From assembly GCA_964058805.1 (NCBI GenBank), contig CAXKVV010000281.1, forward strand, positions 1 to 63,216: DNA of 63,216 nucleotides, read 5' to 3'. Source of the stretch: Schoenoplectus triqueter (Eukaryota > Streptophyta > Magnoliopsida > Poales > Cyperaceae). A model generated the notes under the pieces. That model was not told the origin of the DNA and searched no databases. It saw nothing but the letters and a program-made list of their open reading frames with translations. Numbering within the stretch: position 1 is the first letter of the stretch; each line of letters begins with the position of its first letter. The position numbers and the translations under genes were made by a program. Shown here piece after piece: positions 46,701 through 60,043 of the stretch.

Positions 46701-48955
46701 TTTTTTGTGGTTGTATTATTTATTCGTAATTAGCTTTTCATTGAACTGAGTTTATATAACTTGGGTGAACCCAATTTACCCAGAAATCTGAAAAGAAAAA
46801 ATAAAAGTCAAGAAAAAAGGGATGTAAGAGTAACTTGGAAAATGAGTAAATTGGTTTGTTTAATACAATTTATACTTTAGTGGTATTTTACCCGACTGAT
46901 GTGATACCAGTTTCTGGGTTTTGGTTATTACAGGTTTTAGCTGCCAATACTTGATGCAGTGAAAATCCTGGTGCATAAATTAGTACTACCAGATTGAAAT
47001 TAAAGAATATATTGTGTGCTCACAGGTAGCTCCATTTAATACATACTATGCACAATTGGGGCAGCACCTGACTCAGTCTGGAATAAACCCAAACGAGAAC
47101 AAGTGGGACCAGCCTTTTGTTTTGGGCATGGTTGATCCACATGACGCTCTTTCCCACCCTGCTGGTGTCTCTGATGCTCAATCAGAATCTGCCACCTGTC
47201 TTGATCCTGACCTCTTTACCAATTTCTTGGTACATGACATTTTTGTTTCAAATGAGTTCACCTTAAAATATTATTCTTCTAGCCTTTGTTTCATTCCAAT
47301 TAGAAATAAAATTTTATTCTTCTAACATTTGTTTTTATTCCAAATGGAAATATGTAATAAAGTAAATTTGATTAAAAACTTCCTATGAAGTCACTTGTGA
47401 ATCTGTCTTTGGAGTAACTTTGGAATCTATTGCTTATTTTTCTTTATTTTTTTTGTTTATGTACAGATTCCTAGTTGGTTTAATCCAGAAGTGTCAGAAC
47501 CGATGATTATGAATCCATTTTTATTGCCAGAAGCTTATACAGAAGCCCAGAAGAAAAAGGTATCAATCAGGAACAAAAGAGGTGTGTGTGCATGCACACA
47601 CGTGGAAACACAGACATACTTCAACAAAATATGACAGCAAAATAATTCAATAAACAAACCTTGCAAATAGTAACGAGAAATTCCAGGAGGAAATTTTGTT
47701 GCTTTGAGGGTAATTGGGTATTAAATATGAAGGAATCTTTAGATGCAGTGTAGGAGATTTCGATTGGATTGATCTAATTGATCTCATTTCAGGAAGTGAA
47801 TTTGAAGGAGACTGAACAAACAATAAGAAGCTTGCATCTTGATGACAATAGAAAACGGGATTTAGCATGTGCACTCCATGCCCAATTCAGAGACTGGCTA
47901 TATTGTATGTATTTGTTTCGCATCCTTCTTTTTTCTTAAGAATATTACATATATGAAAATGAGGAATCCAAGACCAATATTTCCAGTGACCAGTCATGAT
48001 CATGTTTCATGTTCCATTAATATTATTTTAATAATCTGAAGTCCAAACAAAAAAGATGTGAAATATTGTTCTATCTCAAGAGTAGTGTGGTGGCATTCAC
48101 ATAAAAAAAATTAAGATTCAGTCTGTAGTGTGGTGTGTATCATTTACAAACGATTCTAATTCTATAGAATTGGTGGCACGCAAGGTCAATTTTTTTCAGA
48201 AAAAGAATAATCCATGCTGAATAAAAAATACAAAATTCAAAAGATCATTTTCAGGAATAGTGCACTAATTCTACATATTGATCTTAATGCAGAAACTTAA
48301 ATTTTGTAAATCTTGACATAGAGTGAGATCAGCAGTTTATAATTTTGTTTGAAATTTTGATGTTTAAACTATTATTGGAACAACAGTTATGGTTATGATG
48401 GACCAAAAAGTGGGGCATTGGATTCCTCTGCGGAAACTCATAAGTTTATAATATAATAAGCTAAAAATCTCTAGTTAGATTTTTTTTATTCTTTTTGTTA
48501 GTCATTTTTTCTTTTTTTGAAAAGAAGTTAAACATAAAAGTATTTGAAAATTGTCATATTTTTTATTTTGAAATTTACTAAAGATTCCAACAGCATGCAG
48601 CAGTTTAGATTGAAGCATTCTGGGAGCTAGGATACTTTAATTTTGAAGAACTAGGAGGCGTGTAAATTTATGTTTTTGAGTTTGCAGCAGTCTAGTTTGA
48701 TAACATTCAATTATTATACACAACTGTAAATGAAAGTACATTTAGCACATCATCCCCCACCCCCAAACTAAAAACAATGCAACAAATTATGACAAATGTG
48801 AAACGTCTCCTTTGTTTCACCTCTTGGATTTTCTGGACACTTTCTTTACTTTGATGATGAATGTATGGTTGATCAAAATCCCCTTTTGGTATTATTTGTT
48901 GTGTTTTTCAGCTTCTGGAAATATTCGCCAGCTATATTGCTTACAAGCTGAGTAA
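43791..48955 (+). CDS. TBCCD1: TBCC domain-containing protein 1 (TBCCD1-like)
   Basis: Nine exons give 593 residues: 43791-44297, 45031-45174, 45519-45950, 46355-46459, 46553-46693, 47026-47229, 47467-47559, 47793-47904, 48912-48955. The first ATG was chosen; a second in-frame Met (43824, MASEP) is equally possible. Parts: Ser/Pro-rich start (1-45), a helical N-terminal region with REGYNLGHRIDA, a Ser/Asn-rich linker (about 270-345), then the C-CAP/TBCC beta-helix (about 345-480) with VYGCSDATIVLGAIGK, CERVQIVAATKRICIANCRE and RPLIVGDN, and a conserved C-terminal segment. TBCCD1 proteins are relatives of tubulin cofactor C tied to microtubule organisation. The arginine finger with which TBCC stimulates tubulin GTPase is not apparent; LQVAPFNTYY stands in that region. 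Intron 8 is about 1 kb. No defects seen. Confidence 0.92.
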
Positions 48956-51900
48956 GTTGAGCTTCCATCTATATGGTTAGTTATAGCCTTATTGGATCTT
49001 TGCAAATATTTGTATTGACCAGCGCTGCTTGTACTGCCCCTCTGCAAAAACTACACTGGTGTGAAAACTGAGTGTTTGCATCTTAGCTTTATTTTCTGTA
49101 TTTTTTTGTCCTTTTGTCATTTATTTTTGTATAAGAACAAATTGACTTGAAAATTTTCTTATGGTGAATATTTGAATAGAGTTGTGTTGTAAGTTGTAAC
49201 CAATCAACTAATTTAACTCTGTTTTTCTTTCTAGAGTTATGCCACAAATATGCCTACTGATGCTCATTGTGCATTTTTCTTTTTCTTTTTTTGATAATGA
49301 GAACATTGGTTTGGTAAGTATTATCGGTCAGGTCCACATTGGATGATATATATAATTAACATAGTTTTATGAAGTGTTATGAGAATATATTCTCGTGTGC
49401 TTTTAGTCCTGGTATTTGTGCAGGATTGAGAAAAATGTCTCTTATTCTAAGCTTATTCAACAAGGGACCGTTAAAGCAACTTTAAGCTCTAAAATTCGTG
49501 CGCTACATGTACAAAATTATCCCTTGTATTTTGTGAGCGATGTTCAAACACACTTCATGTGTCTTCACAAATCTAAACATTTCCAACTTAAAACATGCAA
49601 ATGTGGTAAAAAGCGCCTAATAGCTCAAGTAATAGTTAATTAGGATAGTCTTTGAAAAATTAAGAGTTCAAACTGTTATGAATACAAAATAAAATTTGTA
49701 AGTTAAAACTCATATTTCTCTTAAAAAAAATGTGCCCCTGAAAAATATTTATCGTATCCAAAATATTTTGTAAACGAATTTTAAGGCATAGAAGGATGCT
49801 TTTACGGATTCCGAATTTGCTGCTCGTAAAATCAGAGAGGAGAAAATAGCAGAAGAATATTTCACTGTAGCGTGAAACAGCTGCACATCGTCGGATGCTT
49901 TTCGAGCAGAGTGCTGCTCATCAATTTTACGAGCAGCGGATTTCATTCCGCTATGATGTTTTTCATGCCTTCATCTCTCACTTCTTTTCACGCGCCTAAT
50001 CATGATCGTGTAATTGGTACAAATATTCTTTGCTTAACAAAGCCGCTTTAGAATCAATTCCCTTCTTTATATCTCCTTATTCCTACCTTCTTGATGTAAA
50101 TGTTTTTACGTTTAAACATGGTAGAAGTATTTCACAAATTATTAAAAATAAATAACATTAGTCCTTCCTTTAAACATGGTATAAGAAATATGTTGGCGGA
50201 TATTTATCTGTTTACACATTATCATCATGTCATGTAACCTTTATCACGAGGCTTTTAATTTTCTCCGATGCTATTTGATTGCTAAAATCATAATTTCTAG
50301 AAACAAAATCGAAGGCCCATGGTGTAAATTTGTCTATGTTTGAGTTTTGACGGACATATGGGCATTTTGACTGTTGGCTGCACTTCTGAAAATTAATTTA
50401 ACACTACTATGAAAATTATAATCTGTAGGAAACATACCCGACCCCACTTTCAATTATACTTGATCCAATACGAAGCTGCACATCGACAATTAGCATACAG
50501 GTCCTTTTCAAATTACTTATCGGTTTCTATTTATGAGATGTTATATTTTTCCCATATGTCGACAATTAACGTTTTTCCATTAACTCTCTTATATTTATCA
50601 GGTGAGTCTTAATTAGGCTCCGTCTTTTAATTTCGGTCTTCATAAAGTCTCCTGACAGTTTTATTATGATAATTTTTTTTTTTGCATTGTCAAGTCGGGT
50701 CGGGGTGAGTACACTTTTGATTATCCACTCAATAACAATCATTGAATTTGAAACATTATTTGCACATTTTTAAATTTTTAATCTTCATCTCTCACTCATT
50801 TTTAATGTGCGTTCTCCCTCTCTCTCTCTCTTCAATTTAATTAAGATGTAAAAAATCTGTTTCACATGCTGCCAGCACCCTCAATGTTATATGGACCAAT
50901 CTTCTTTATTTTTTTATTCGAGCAAACTTAATAAATTATGAAATAATAAAGATCATGTAAATTAATGTCTATTAAGATATTTTTAAACTAATAATTCTAA
51001 TTTAATAATGACAACAGTTCGGTCACAAGCGTATGATTTACCGCATAATATTTAGATATCGATCCCACTAGGACTAATTAAAGTATTGATGTATCCAATT
51101 TTTAAAAGCTAAACTCTAAGTAAAGGTTGATTCTAAATTAAGAAATTTCTGAAAATAAACATTAAAATGGACTAAATTAATATTTATTTTAAGATCAAGA
51201 AAGATTAGGGTTTCGACATATCAATCCACTTGAGTCTTAATCGTTCTAATTTTGTGTTCAATTGCTAATTTGTGAGGGTTACTGTCTATTTTATTGTCAA
51301 GATCTAGGTTAGGGTTTGGCACAATACTTTAATTAGGATAAACTTTACAGTTAAGTTTATCGTTCTTCTTAATTAAAATTCATTAAGTGCTAGTAATTCT
51401 AAACAATTCAAAATACCAATTATTCATGATTAAGTCCTCTAAATATTTAAAAAATTTCATCTATCCTAGACTTTGCGATTAAGTTCATCACCTAGGGTTA
51501 GATACTATTTTGGGGATCCAAGAATCATCAGATTTTATTTAGAAACCTAAATAATTCTCTAATATATATGTGGAATTCTAAAGTCGTTTGCAGGATATGA
51601 AGCTATGCTATTTAGGGGTTTTAATCATAGATGGATTACTGATACAAACATTAAAAGTTCAATTCATGCATAATAAATCAAGCACAAAAGCAATTCACAA
51701 ATCAATCAATTAAAACAACAGCAAGTACGATTAAAAGTCTAAGTTTCAAGGTCTATATCTCTAAATTTTAGAAAACTATCTCTACTCTTCTATGAAGAAG
51801 AGAATCACCGATAAAATCGATACAAAATTAAAAAAAATCATAAAATAAGAAAGATGTTAACTAACATAGAAGACAAAGTTGGATATAAAAATTTGACAAA

Positions 51901-52300
51901 TAATTATATTAATATCGTGCTATCCAAAATATAATATTTTTATTATAATAAACTTTGAATTAGATTTTGAAGCAGCTCAATTAAATTAAATGTAAAAGTA
52001 GAAAGATAATTAATAGATGAGAGAGTAAAAAGATCAGTATTTGATATAAAGGAGAGAGAAGAGTGATGCAATTAATGCTTGAAATCCATCTGTTGTTGTT
52101 GTGAGTGAACAATCAAAAGGCACACTTATGGGTGTACCCACCCCGTCCCTCAAATGTCTAATCCGATTTTCTTTTAATTTGTTTCCAAGTTAATTGGTAA
52201 ATGAAAGTTAAATGACTCTGAAAATGAAAGTTAAATGACTCTGAAAATAAAACAAATAAAAGTTGACTGGTTTAGTTGGGCCACCTCAGAAGAAATTAAT
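48956..52300. other. Intergenic, no gene recognised
   Basis: AT-rich sequence. 49430-49720 and 49790-49940 are moderately complex with short non-coding ORFs, and 50860-51960 reads like decayed retroelement DNA (TATCGATCCCACTAGGACTA near 51057) without identifiable ends. No exon series, tRNA or clear transposon boundary. Confidence 0.5.
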
Positions 52301-52349
52301 TAATTACGTTCCAATGTTTTTTTCCGATGCCTAAAAGCTCATTTTTCCT

Positions 52350-52641
52350 CTCCCTGAAAGCAAAATGGAGAAAGAAAGAGTGTGTGAGAGAGTGAGAGGG
52401 TACACCACACCTTACACCTATGCCTTTCTTCAGCAAGGGCTGATCCATTGCACAAACTAGAGCCAAAGCAGGTCTGAAAAGAGAAAAGCATATTGATCGC
52501 CCTCAGACTGGGAAGTTTGCAAGGAGTTATATTTGAGGCTCTGAGTACTATTCATGCATGCAATTTGGAGGGGAGAGAGGTTGTTTTGGAATACACTTGT
52601 TTGTCATCTTATCCGTGAATAATGTGAGATTTATTTCCAGG
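52350..52641 (+). promoter_or_regulatory. Possible leader exon of the decayed MCTP gene
   Basis: A GA-rich, more GC-balanced tract ends at a good donor TTTCCAG|GTAATA (intron from 52642). A possible acceptor is ACATGTAG near 53032, just before the first MCTP homology. This fits a leader exon and leader intron, but is inferred from signals only. Confidence 0.35.
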
Positions 52642-53047
52642 TAATATAGTTACTGATTCCTATTTACTTTGTTAAAACTGAGTGAAATATATATATAGAA
52701 TCTTTATCCAAAAAAAAAATTAATTAGTACTTGTAGGAATGGAAGATCTACTTGTTTGTAAATATAACTTTCCATGTCAATATTTTTTTTACCATTTAAT
52801 TATTTCGACATGCAAATTGTTATATTAATTAATATTTCAACTTGAGAAAGAGATTTTATAACAGTTAAAACTATAATCAGATATATCAAAATCCACCCAT
52901 GATTGTACCACAAAGATGCTTTTCTTAGTTGATGTTCAATCGCTAGCCATTTCCTTTTATGAAGTATAAATTTTTTGTCTCCTCTTTACGTACCTCTGCG
53001 TTAATTTCATAATACATGTAGTGGAAAGGACCTAGAATTTGTAATGA

Positions 53048-54463
53048 GCCACCACCCCCATTGTACACCATGACGATGAACGATACCATGAAGACTTCCA
53101 ATTGAAGGACACCAACCAGCTTTTGGGAGAGCAATGGCCAGCCATGGGTGGGCTCCACGGCAACCACAAGCTCACCAGCAGGTACGACCTGGTCGAGCAG
53201 ATGTACTATCTCTATGCACGCGTTGTCAAAGCGAAGTATGTGATTTAGTAATACATCATGATCATTAAATTTTACTAATGAGTAATGACATGCCTTTTAT
53301 GATACTTTTCTCGGACATAATAGAAGAAAATTTAAAAACAATGCATTTAAACATGTAGTTCATTTAGTGGCATTTCCTTGGCTAATTCGTACAAAAAGAT
53401 GAGGTCTTTTATGATCTCTTTCGCAAGTAAACGTGAGAAATGCTAACCTCTTTTTTTACATAAAGGACAAGGAGATGATTGGCCGGGACGAGCACATGGG
53501 AAAGGTGGTCTTCGACCTCAATGAGGTTCCAACAAGGGTGCCACCTGACAGTCCACTGGCACCACAAGTTGGGAATCAGGTGTGTAGAAAGAAATGTTGT
53601 ATTATTCAAACTGATGTGCAACACTCCTATTGAAACTCTCAACGGAATTAATTGTATCATTGATTATAAAGAAATATCTCATTTGTACTCCTAAATCCCC
53701 GATCAACCAGGAACGTGTGCGGTTGAGAAAATCTGCAGGAGATATTTTCATTAATTTACGGTGATTATTTACTAGTAAACACAAATATTTCTTTCTACAT
53801 GCTTCAGGTTTTAAAAACACACACAAACGTGTCAGCAACACTTAATCCTAAATGGAACGAGGACCTTCTCTTTGTAGTTGCCAAGCCATTCGAAGAACAA
53901 CTAGTACTACATGTAGGAGACCATGTCAGTTCTCATAAAGATGACTTGCTAGGCCGAGTCACACTACCACTAACCATGTTGGAAAAGCGGCTGGACCACC
54001 GCCCATTTGTGCAGTCTTGCTGGTTTGATCTAGAAAAGTTTGGCATCCCAGCACTTGAAGGTGAGACAAAGGAGCTCCGGTTCACAAGCCAGATCCACTT
54101 AAGGGTTTGTTTAGAAGGAGCATACCATGTCATGGATGAATGAACTATGTAGATAAGCGATCCCGGCCAACTGCTCGGCAGCTGTGGAGCCCACCTATTG
54201 GGGTTTTGGAGGTGGGTATTTTAGGAGCAAAGGCATTGCTCCCTATGAAAAATCGGGTAGGTAGAGGCACAACAGATGCATATTGTGTGGCAAAGTATGG
54301 CCAGAAGTGGGTCCGAAAAAGAACTTTGGTTGGTACATTTAGCCCAAGCTGGAATGAACAGTACACCTGGGAGGTCTATGATCCTTCCACTGTCATCACA
54401 ATAGGTATGAAAAACCAACCACAAGTAACACAAGTGACTGGCAATCCAGTCACTGTGTATTAG
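53048..54463 (+). pseudogene. Decayed MCTP/FT-interacting-protein-like C2-domain gene
   Basis: Three blocks match plant multiple-C2 transmembrane proteins, which tether ER to plasma membrane and act at plasmodesmata. Block 1 (53072-53235) has EDFQLKDTNQLLGEQWP and YDLVEQMYYLYARVVKAK, the linker and first strands of a C2 domain. Block 2 (53466-53579) has GKVVFDLNEVPTRVPPDSPL. Block 3 (53807-54410) covers the next C2 domain (LNPKWNEDLLFVVAKPFEE) through GRGTTDAYCVAKYGQKWV and WNEQYTWEVYDP. The calcium-loop part of the first C2, the start of the second and everything after VITIG, including the C-terminal membrane anchor, are absent. A stop precedes block 1 in frame with no ATG, and a frameshift with TGA lies at 54140-54143. 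Most likely a pseudogene. A 227-bp GT-AG intron (53580-53806) would join blocks 2 and 3 in frame. Confidence 0.8.
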
Positions 54464-55383
54464 TCCTACCTTGATAATTCCTATTTATGCATGTAAGTGT
54501 TTACCAGTTCAGTAATTTATGTACCTTGAGCCAACTACTAACTACTAAAACAATTGTTGCTCATATTTAATATACATTTTGGCATATAATAAGATAAACT
54601 GAAGGAAGTACTGATTATCGTACCGACGCTGGGACTAAGAAAAAGAATTATCAAACCTCAAATCACAAGTTTTTCTCAGTGCCACCATTCTAATCAAGAC
54701 TGAAAGCCCGTTACCATCAAAGATTGATAGTATGCTATGACAACACATACTTAATAATGAATATGTAGCTTGGCTTTCCATGTTAATTTGCTTTTTGTTT
54801 TAATTTGTTTTATCTTGTTGGTTCTTTTATGTACTCTTTTCTCTTTCTTTTTCCTTTTTTTTCTTTTTTGTTATAGTGGTACAGGGATTTACATATTGTT
54901 TGAAAAGGTTGTGCATGTATATGCTATAATAAGTTAAAAGGCAGCTTCTTGATTCATGATAACACCAAGTTTCAATAATTGAAAATCTTTTTTATTCCAT
55001 CATCTGCTAAATTTTGTTTGGGTGGGTCAGTAATCCGATCGCAATAGATTATCGGGTTCAAACCCATTATCTAATCGGGTACTAAATAAAAAATTCAACA
55101 TACGTTCTTACTTAGTAAATCCAAAAGGATCAGAAATTAGGTCCAGTGGGGGTCAGCCCCCCTCCCCGGAATCCATATGGATCCGATGTGTTTGGTTGAA
55201 AGCTCCATTTAAAATACTATGCAATTATTTTAGACTATCAATCAACCAGAAACAGATCCTATCACCAGTAAATAAAGTTTTACAACATGAAGTGTACACT
55301 CTCTCCACAGAGTGACTGATTTAAGCAAATGGGAAAAATAATCAAATAATTGTAAATCATAACAAAGAATGGATTTCTAAAGT
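54464..55383. other. Intergenic with a hAT fragment
   Basis: Between the MCTP remnant and the hydrolase stop codon. Apart from the hAT remnant at 55021-55180 I see nothing coding; no trace of the missing MCTP C-terminus was found. Confidence 0.5.
55021..55180 (+). mobile_element. hAT remnant, CAGGGGCGGAT family, internally deleted
   Basis: Keeps AATCCGATCGCAATAGATTATCGGG and TCTAATCGGGTACTAAATAA (compare 42290-42350), then GGGTCAGCCCCCCTCCCC and GGATCCGATG like the right end of 42254-42697. The middle is deleted and the left end eroded. Confidence 0.6.
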
Positions 55384-58300
55384 TCATATGGAGGACTTTC
55401 TCCAAGGCAATCTATTGAGGCCATCAACAATGGCCTTGCGAAAAGCATTTCCATGTAGGAAAAAAGATGATACATGGCCCCCAGTGACCCACCGCACCTC
55501 CGACCCAGGCCAAGCCTTTTGCAGCTCCAGTACTGAGTGCTTCGGTATGTACCCATCATCCTACATCCACAAAGTGAAGTTACAGGATATACAAAGCTTT
55601 TTACAGAAGAAACCTAGGGCCAAATTTGCAATCCTAGTGGATTGATTTTTAGTCTAAATTGCTGTTCAGTTCAGGTTTGGGCTAAAGTCCAGTAAAAGGA
55701 AGTGATGGCAAATTTTTTGTACTGTATAAACCACTTGAGATGTTGTAGGTTGGATTTGGCACCAGAACAGGCCATTTTGGTTTCAACCATGTTGCCATAG
55801 ACGAAACAGTACTCACCAACAATCCAGACTGGTCATCTTTCCAGATTATATCAAATTTCAATGTTTCCATTTACAAACTGACCATTTTGGTTCCAGTCAT
55901 TTTTTCCAAGACAAAAGTACCACCCACCAACATTTCCAGACCGACCACCTTCCCATATTATATTTCCAATTCAAAAGAGTGCCCTTATGTAACAATCATC
56001 TTAAAGGTATCTATATCCAGGTTGCCTAGCATTACAAAATTAACCGTGCCCCACACAAAAAAGAGGGACATCTCCCTGTTAAGACACATTTACGAGGCTA
56101 CCAATACATGTTAAGGTAGCAAAAGTATCGTTATAAAATGAAGCGGAAAAAGAGAGCAAAAACTAAAACTCACTGTTGCAGCAACAAAAATAACTGCATT
56201 TGGGTTTTTTGGCACCGGAAATTTGGTGACATCAGTCAGAGAAAGAACAGATCGGAGCTTCTCTTTGACCTGCTCAAGTGTCACTTCGCCGTCAGATTTC
56301 GCAAGGGGATGTGACGCATCCTCCTTTAGCGCATCCCATGCTGTGACATGCTGGTACAGGCCCTCGCAAAATGGTACAACAGCAGAGTGTGGGGCCAGGA
56401 ATGGTAGAGTGGCAATTGGGGTAGGATGGAGGGCCCCCACCATTGCTGCATGTACACCACCTATGTTGAATAAAAGGAACTTGCTTGAAATTTTGGTAAT
56501 AAGGCATTATAAGATCTTCTTATGAAAATGATCCTTGCCCAAATAGCTTTGTGGAAGTGACCACAACAAAGATTTCAAAATGACCCCTAAGGCCCCAGAA
56601 ATTACTTTTATTTTTTTCTTATTTTATTGAAACAATATACTTTTGGTAAGCCAGAGAAATCTTTGTGTACAATTTTGCTAACAAACTAATTTTCATGTTC
56701 CAATGTCTCAGATATTTGAGAGATGTCATTAAGCACAAAACCATAGAGCTGAGAATTAGTTTTCTCAGGACTAAACTATTATTTTGAACAAAGCCTTATG
56801 GAGGAAGTAACCATTTGGTCAACAATACAAGGTACACAGATTTCCAGGTCTTCTATATCAATATTATGCCAAGTTATTAGCAAATATAGGTGTACTGTAG
56901 ATCTGTATTCTTTTCCTGGAAGCATAGAATTCTTAGTTTAGCCTCATGAAGATTCACTCCTAAAACTCCTAAAGTATTAACAATACAAACTATAAATTAC
57001 CCTCCGTAAAAGTATAGATCCATACCTAATATGTTCACATTAGGCATAATCATACCAATTACAACGAGGTCTGGTACCATACTCAAGTGTTATGGTACAA
57101 TGTAGCTGTAATCCTTGGTCTTAAAAGATAAGCATTAGGTCAAGATTAGATACTATCTCAGTTACAAGGAACTTTACAACAGAAAAAATATATAGTTTCT
57201 TACCCATGCTGAGGCCACAGATACCAGTCTTAGAAAACCCTGCCTCAGCCTCCAACCAATGCAATAGGCCTCTTGACTCGTCTATGGTAGCTTTCCCCAG
57301 AAGAAGCAAGTCACTAACACAAAGCAGTTTTGATCCTCGTTGCATTCTAGGCCGCCGGTTCCCATAATAGGGGCTGTGCATTATTTAAATTATAAGCAAC
57401 AGAATAATTATGTGCTTTTGTTTAATAGATTTTGTAAAAAAGAAAAAAAAAAGGACTCGACAGATTTAGTGTACTTTTGTGACAAGTCCTTGGCCATCAA
57501 TTTGGGGTTCTCTTTTTCTTTTTCATTTTTTTTTTGGCAAATAAAAACATTGCTTCTTCAATTACAAGGAGCAATGTTTTTACGAGCAGCAAACTCCTTT
57601 TATATTTTCAATTACAAGGAGCCCATAATTACCTCTCAAGCACCATAGTTGCTATGTTTTGCTTTAAAAGAGGTGCACCAAGCCTCAGTCTTCTTTCAAA
57701 TGTATGATCTCCCGTCCCTGCAGTTTATTAAATAAATTCAAACTGTGAGTTCATAACTTCATATTGTTAATGAACTATTGATACTTGCAGTATACACCAA
57801 TCTGATCTTTATAGATGTTATCCTATGAATCTGTTTCTTTGACAAAATTATCAACCAAGCATTTGGTATGGAAGTTATGGCAGATGGAGTCATGCTACAG
57901 AGCCTAAGATTTCATTATAAATCAACTCAAGTGCCAGACTTAAAAATACGAACCAATTGTAGTACCCAAAAACAAGGTCAAAATATTAAGAAATTTTCCT
58001 GTACATACTGGTACCAGCCAGTAAGATACCAGAGGAAGGCCATGCTAGTACATATCAGCAGATAAAATTACCGACTTTACTAGACCTGCAAGGTGGACAA
58101 CACAAGCCATCTTCTCAGCTGGTACAGATTTAGGCACCAGGAATGCAACCCTAGCAGTACGGCTCTCAGGTGGCAATGCACGCACCAGTTCCTCCTCGCA
58201 TGGGCTGGCAAAGCTGCACTCCTTGAGACATGCATTGTTCGTCTCCCATTTGTTTTTCCAGGCAAGTTTGATGAGAGCTGGTGGCCATGCCAAGCTGGCA

Positions 58301-58461
58301 GCATTAGGAAACAGCTGGTTTACCATTCGCTCCAGCAACTCGAGGTTGGTACCGCCCCATCCCTTGGAGAAAAAGGGGGTGCCAATCTTTGTGCGGTGTA
58401 AGATCGTACCATATATATGATCAAGTACATAGTGAAGTACACCAAGATTTACCGATACCAT
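55384..58461 (-). CDS. ABHD18: Alpha/beta hydrolase domain-containing protein 18 (ABHD18-like)
   Basis: Five exons on the minus strand: 58461-58086, 57717-57633, 57373-57204, 56460-56174, 55560-55384, giving 364 residues in frame. The start is the ATG of MVSVNLGVLHYVLDHIYG. The family features are clear: HLAGTGDHTFERRLRLG across the first junction, SPYYGNRRPRMQRGSKLL, then the nucleophile elbow GLSMGG with Ser209 (split by intron 3), a likely acid at Asp308 (DDGYIP) and His335 (TGGHVSSF). A complete Ser-Asp-His triad suggests an active hydrolase; the substrate of the plant protein is unknown to me. Animal ABHD18 is linked to mitochondrial lipid metabolism. No N-terminal signal is obvious. It converges with the MCTP remnant. 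Confidence 0.92.
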
Positions 58462-59100
58462 CTCCCAAGCAACAAATATCTATAATTTTAAGAAGAATTT
58501 CAATATCTGACAGTAATTCTACATGATGTGTATATCAGTATCTCCAACAACAATAACCCTGCTAACTTCACCATTAACTGGCCAGAGAATGTTCACAGGA
58601 TACGAGACCTTAGTTTAACCACAGTTACAAAATCTCATACATTAACACTTAGTAAAGTGAGGGAATTGCATATGCAACTGGTTTTACAATGAGAATGGAA
58701 TGGGTCCAATCGTCAAAGAAAAAACAAATCTAGAGATATAAGAACATCGAATTTGTTTTCCTTTCTTTTTTGAATTTGGTGCATTTAAAATTTGACACAA
58801 ATAAATGCACAAGTAGCCTTCAAGTACTCATCACGATTTGGGCCTCGGAACACATAAAAAATTCCAGAGACACCTAACTTAGCTCTTAATTTCTTCAGAA
58901 ATGTTAGAATTACCGTTTTGTTCTTCCAGATATCCTTGGTACGAACCAAAACCGAGTGGATTTGACTGTGGTTTAGCTGGATTATCGTCCCGCCTTCCAA
59001 ATCGCGTCGAATCTGCTAGATTTGACTTCGTTCGTCTCCGCCTCCAGCCGAGATGATCGGAGAATTCTCTTCGCAAGAAAATCGCCACTGTAGTCTGTAC
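58462..59100 (-). promoter_or_regulatory. Probable 5' leader of the hydrolase gene, with a uORF
   Basis: A higher-GC region (about 58900-59095) reads as a leader exon. It holds a 69-codon upstream ORF starting at 59088 (MAIFLRREFSDH...) with no known match. A donor AAACG|GTAATT (about 58911) and acceptor ATTATAG (about 58484) would remove the intervening AT-rich part. Inferred from splice signals. Confidence 0.35.
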
Positions 59101-59968
59101 AAGACCCGACTTGATGCAAATGTAACCGAAGAAGAGGGATGCGTTTTCGTATTAACATACCATTTTCTATCTTTTCGTATTATTCCATTTGCAAAGATTA
59201 TCCAATCACCGTGAAATGTCCAACAGTATAAGCGACCTCATAATCATTAGCTGTCTGTTTGGCCCCACTTTTTGCATTTATTTAGAATTGATATATACCG
59301 TCCGATCTAAAATATACGGCTTATAATTATGGATATTCCCTAATGAATTTTCTGCGATTGGAGAGGATCACATCCCCTATTTATTTAGGGTAAATTAGTT
59401 TTTTGCCGATCCAAAGTTATAAACTTCAAAAATGCCACAATTATATAGTGGTTATACAAATTTTCTTAAAAAATAACTATATTTGAATACATATTTGATA
59501 TTTCTCTTTGTGCCCTTGGATCCAAATGAGAAGATCTCTCTCTGGCTTCTTCAAAGCTTCTCTGGAAATTTCGAGTAAGATGGAGGAATCCAATCCATTA
59601 TTGCGGGTAACTTGATTGGGGCAGAGCAACCCTTTGCATGTTGTTTCTTTTTTTTTCTTGGAATTTTATTGGGCTTGAGGAGTTAATGTGCAGTACAGTG
59701 GAGGAAATTTAAAGTGGCAAGAAATTAATTTTCTCTTATTTGTATGTATATCTGATTTATTTTTTCAGTTGATTAGAAGGCTGATAGCGAGTTGATAATT
59801 GGTTTTACATATTTTTTTCAAGGGTACTGTTGACTGTAAAAGTATTCTTTGAATTCTAAATTAGATCAAGCACGTCCATTTATTCTAAATTATACGGTCA
59901 AAGTTGTAATAATAATGGGCAAATTTTGTGGACGTCACTAAATTATATTTTAAATTTATATGTCATCA

Positions 59969-60043
59969 TTATTTATTTTTAATCACTAAATTTTATTTAT
60001 TTTTAATCACTAAATTTTATTTATTTTTAATCACTAAATTTTA
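59969..60043. repeat. Tandem repeat, 24-bp period, 3 copies
   Basis: TTATTTATTTTTAATCACTAAA repeats with AATCAC at 59981, 60005 and 60029. The last copy is cut by the TAAGG end of the nested element. Confidence 0.8.

Noticed and set aside
56223..56525. 100-codon plus-strand ORF
   Set aside because: Shadow of exon 4 of the ABHD18-like gene on the opposite strand.
58093..58401. 102-codon plus-strand ORF
   Set aside because: Antisense of exon 1 of the ABHD18-like gene, which has the conserved family sequence.
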